The notes under the pieces were generated by a model. The model was given only the letters and a program-made list of their open reading frames with translations, had not been told where the DNA came from and made no database searches. Source: Phycisphaerales bacterium (GTDB lineage: Bacteria; Planctomycetota; Phycisphaerae; Tepidisphaerales; Tepidisphaeraceae). From it: a DNA stretch of 6,428 nt. The number at the start of each line of letters is the position of its first letter. Positions within the stretch are counted from its first letter, which is position 1. Below are positions 5,763 through 6,428 of this stretch, piece by piece. Where the stretch lies: NCBI GenBank assembly GCA_028288905.1, contig JAQGHJ010000821.1, positions 1 to 6,428 of the forward strand. Reading direction: 5' to 3'. The translations under genes and the position numbers were made by a program.

Positions 5763-6428
5763 ATGCCACCCGCTTCTGCGATCGGAATGGTGCCCGCGGC
5801 CCGCCTGCAGGTGAGCGTGATCGTCCCGTGCTACAAGCAGGCGCACTTCCTCCACGCGTGCGTCCGGAGCGTCCTCGATCAAGGGCGGGACGACGTTGAG
5901 GTCGTCATCGTCGATGACGGATCGCCGGACGACACCGCTGTGCTTGCGGCCGGGTTCGGGCCGCCGGTGAAGCTGGTGCGGCAGCCAAATTGCGGGCTGC
6001 CGGCTGCCCGGAACGCCGGAGTGCGGGCGGCCACCGGCAGCTTGCTGATGTTCCTCGACGCCGACGACGCCCAAGCTGCCGGGGCGATCGCGGCGGTGAT
6101 GGCCGTCGCCGCGGCCGATCCCACGGCTGATGTTATGTGCGGCGGTTGGCAAGACATGGACGCGGGCGGGACCCCCGGCGCGGAGCACGCTCCGCCCGCT
6201 GCGGAAGTCGACCCGTGGCGATTGCTGTTGCCGCACAACGCGGCCCCGCCATGTTGCTGGGCCGTGCGCCGGACTGCCCTAGCGGCGGTCGGCGGCTTCC
6301 ACTAGGACCCCAAGCTCTACGTGCACGAGGACTGGGATTTGTGGCTGCGGCTCGCGGCGGCCGGCCGGCGGTTCGCGACTGTGCCGGCGGTCGTCGGGTT
6401 GTACCGATTGTCCCCGACGTCGATGTCA
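5763..6428 (+). pseudogene. Family 2 glycosyltransferase interrupted by an in-frame TAG; 3' end beyond the window
   Basis: The N-terminal 180 residues carry the GT2 core: VSVIVPCYKQAHFLHACVRS (17-36), VIVDDGSPDDT (48-58), GLPAARNAGVRAATG (78-92) and the DxD motif in FLDADD (97-102). AVRRTALAAVGGFH (167-180) is the usual lead-in to the catalytic region. TAG at 6303-6305 then interrupts the frame. Without any shift, the sequence resumes as DPKLYVHEDWDLWLRLAAAG, with the conserved acidic catalytic pair E189/D190 (counting the stop as 181), and stays open to the right edge. If translation ends at the stop, the product lacks the catalytic base and should be inactive. Alternatives are a sequencing error, amber readthrough, or a recent nonsense mutation; one base change from a Glu, Gln or Lys codon would suffice. 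ATG 5787 is an alternative start. The enzyme probably added a sugar to the glycan; the donor is unknown. Confidence 0.8.

Overview
The window is a stretch of a bacterial surface-polysaccharide (O-antigen or capsule-like) export and assembly cluster. All recognisable genes lie on the + strand. Base composition is roughly two-thirds G+C with strong G/C preference at third codon positions. High G+C, a Wzm/Wzt exporter and large multidomain glycosyltransferases would fit a Gemmata-like planctomycete, but no gene here fixes the taxonomy, so that is a guess.

Layout: (1) 1-672 is the 3' part of an ABC-2 polysaccharide export permease (Wzm type), cut by the left edge. (2) 662-1960 is its ATPase partner (Wzt type), with a C-terminal extension of the carbohydrate-binding kind. 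(3) 1953-3464 is a fusion of a SAM-dependent methyltransferase domain and a family 2 glycosyltransferase (GT2). Genes 1 to 3 overlap by 11 and 8 bases and are probably translationally coupled. (4) 3549-4322 is a DUF268-family protein with a methyltransferase-like fold. (5) 4397-5272 is a family 11 (alpha-1,2-fucosyl/galactoside) glycosyltransferase. (6) 5371-5541 is the N-terminal stub of another GT2 gene, followed by about 220 bases of lower-G+C sequence holding the possible broken 3' end of that gene. (7) From 5763 to the right edge is a further GT2 gene, read-open except for one in-frame TAG at 6303-6305, just before its conserved HEDWDLW segment.

Together the genes describe a glycan built in the cytoplasm on a lipid carrier by GT2 and GT11 enzymes, possibly modified or end-capped by a methyltransferase, then recognised by the Wzt C-terminal domain and exported through Wzm. 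The left half looks intact. The right end carries two damaged GT2 genes in a row, suggesting that this end of the cluster is decaying or rearranging, unless the stop is a sequencing error or is read through. The most interesting points are the methyltransferase-GT2 fusion coupled to wzt, and the two adjacent GT2 lesions. No RNA genes, CRISPR arrays, insertion sequences or convincing promoters were seen. No gene-free stretch exceeds 300 bases.
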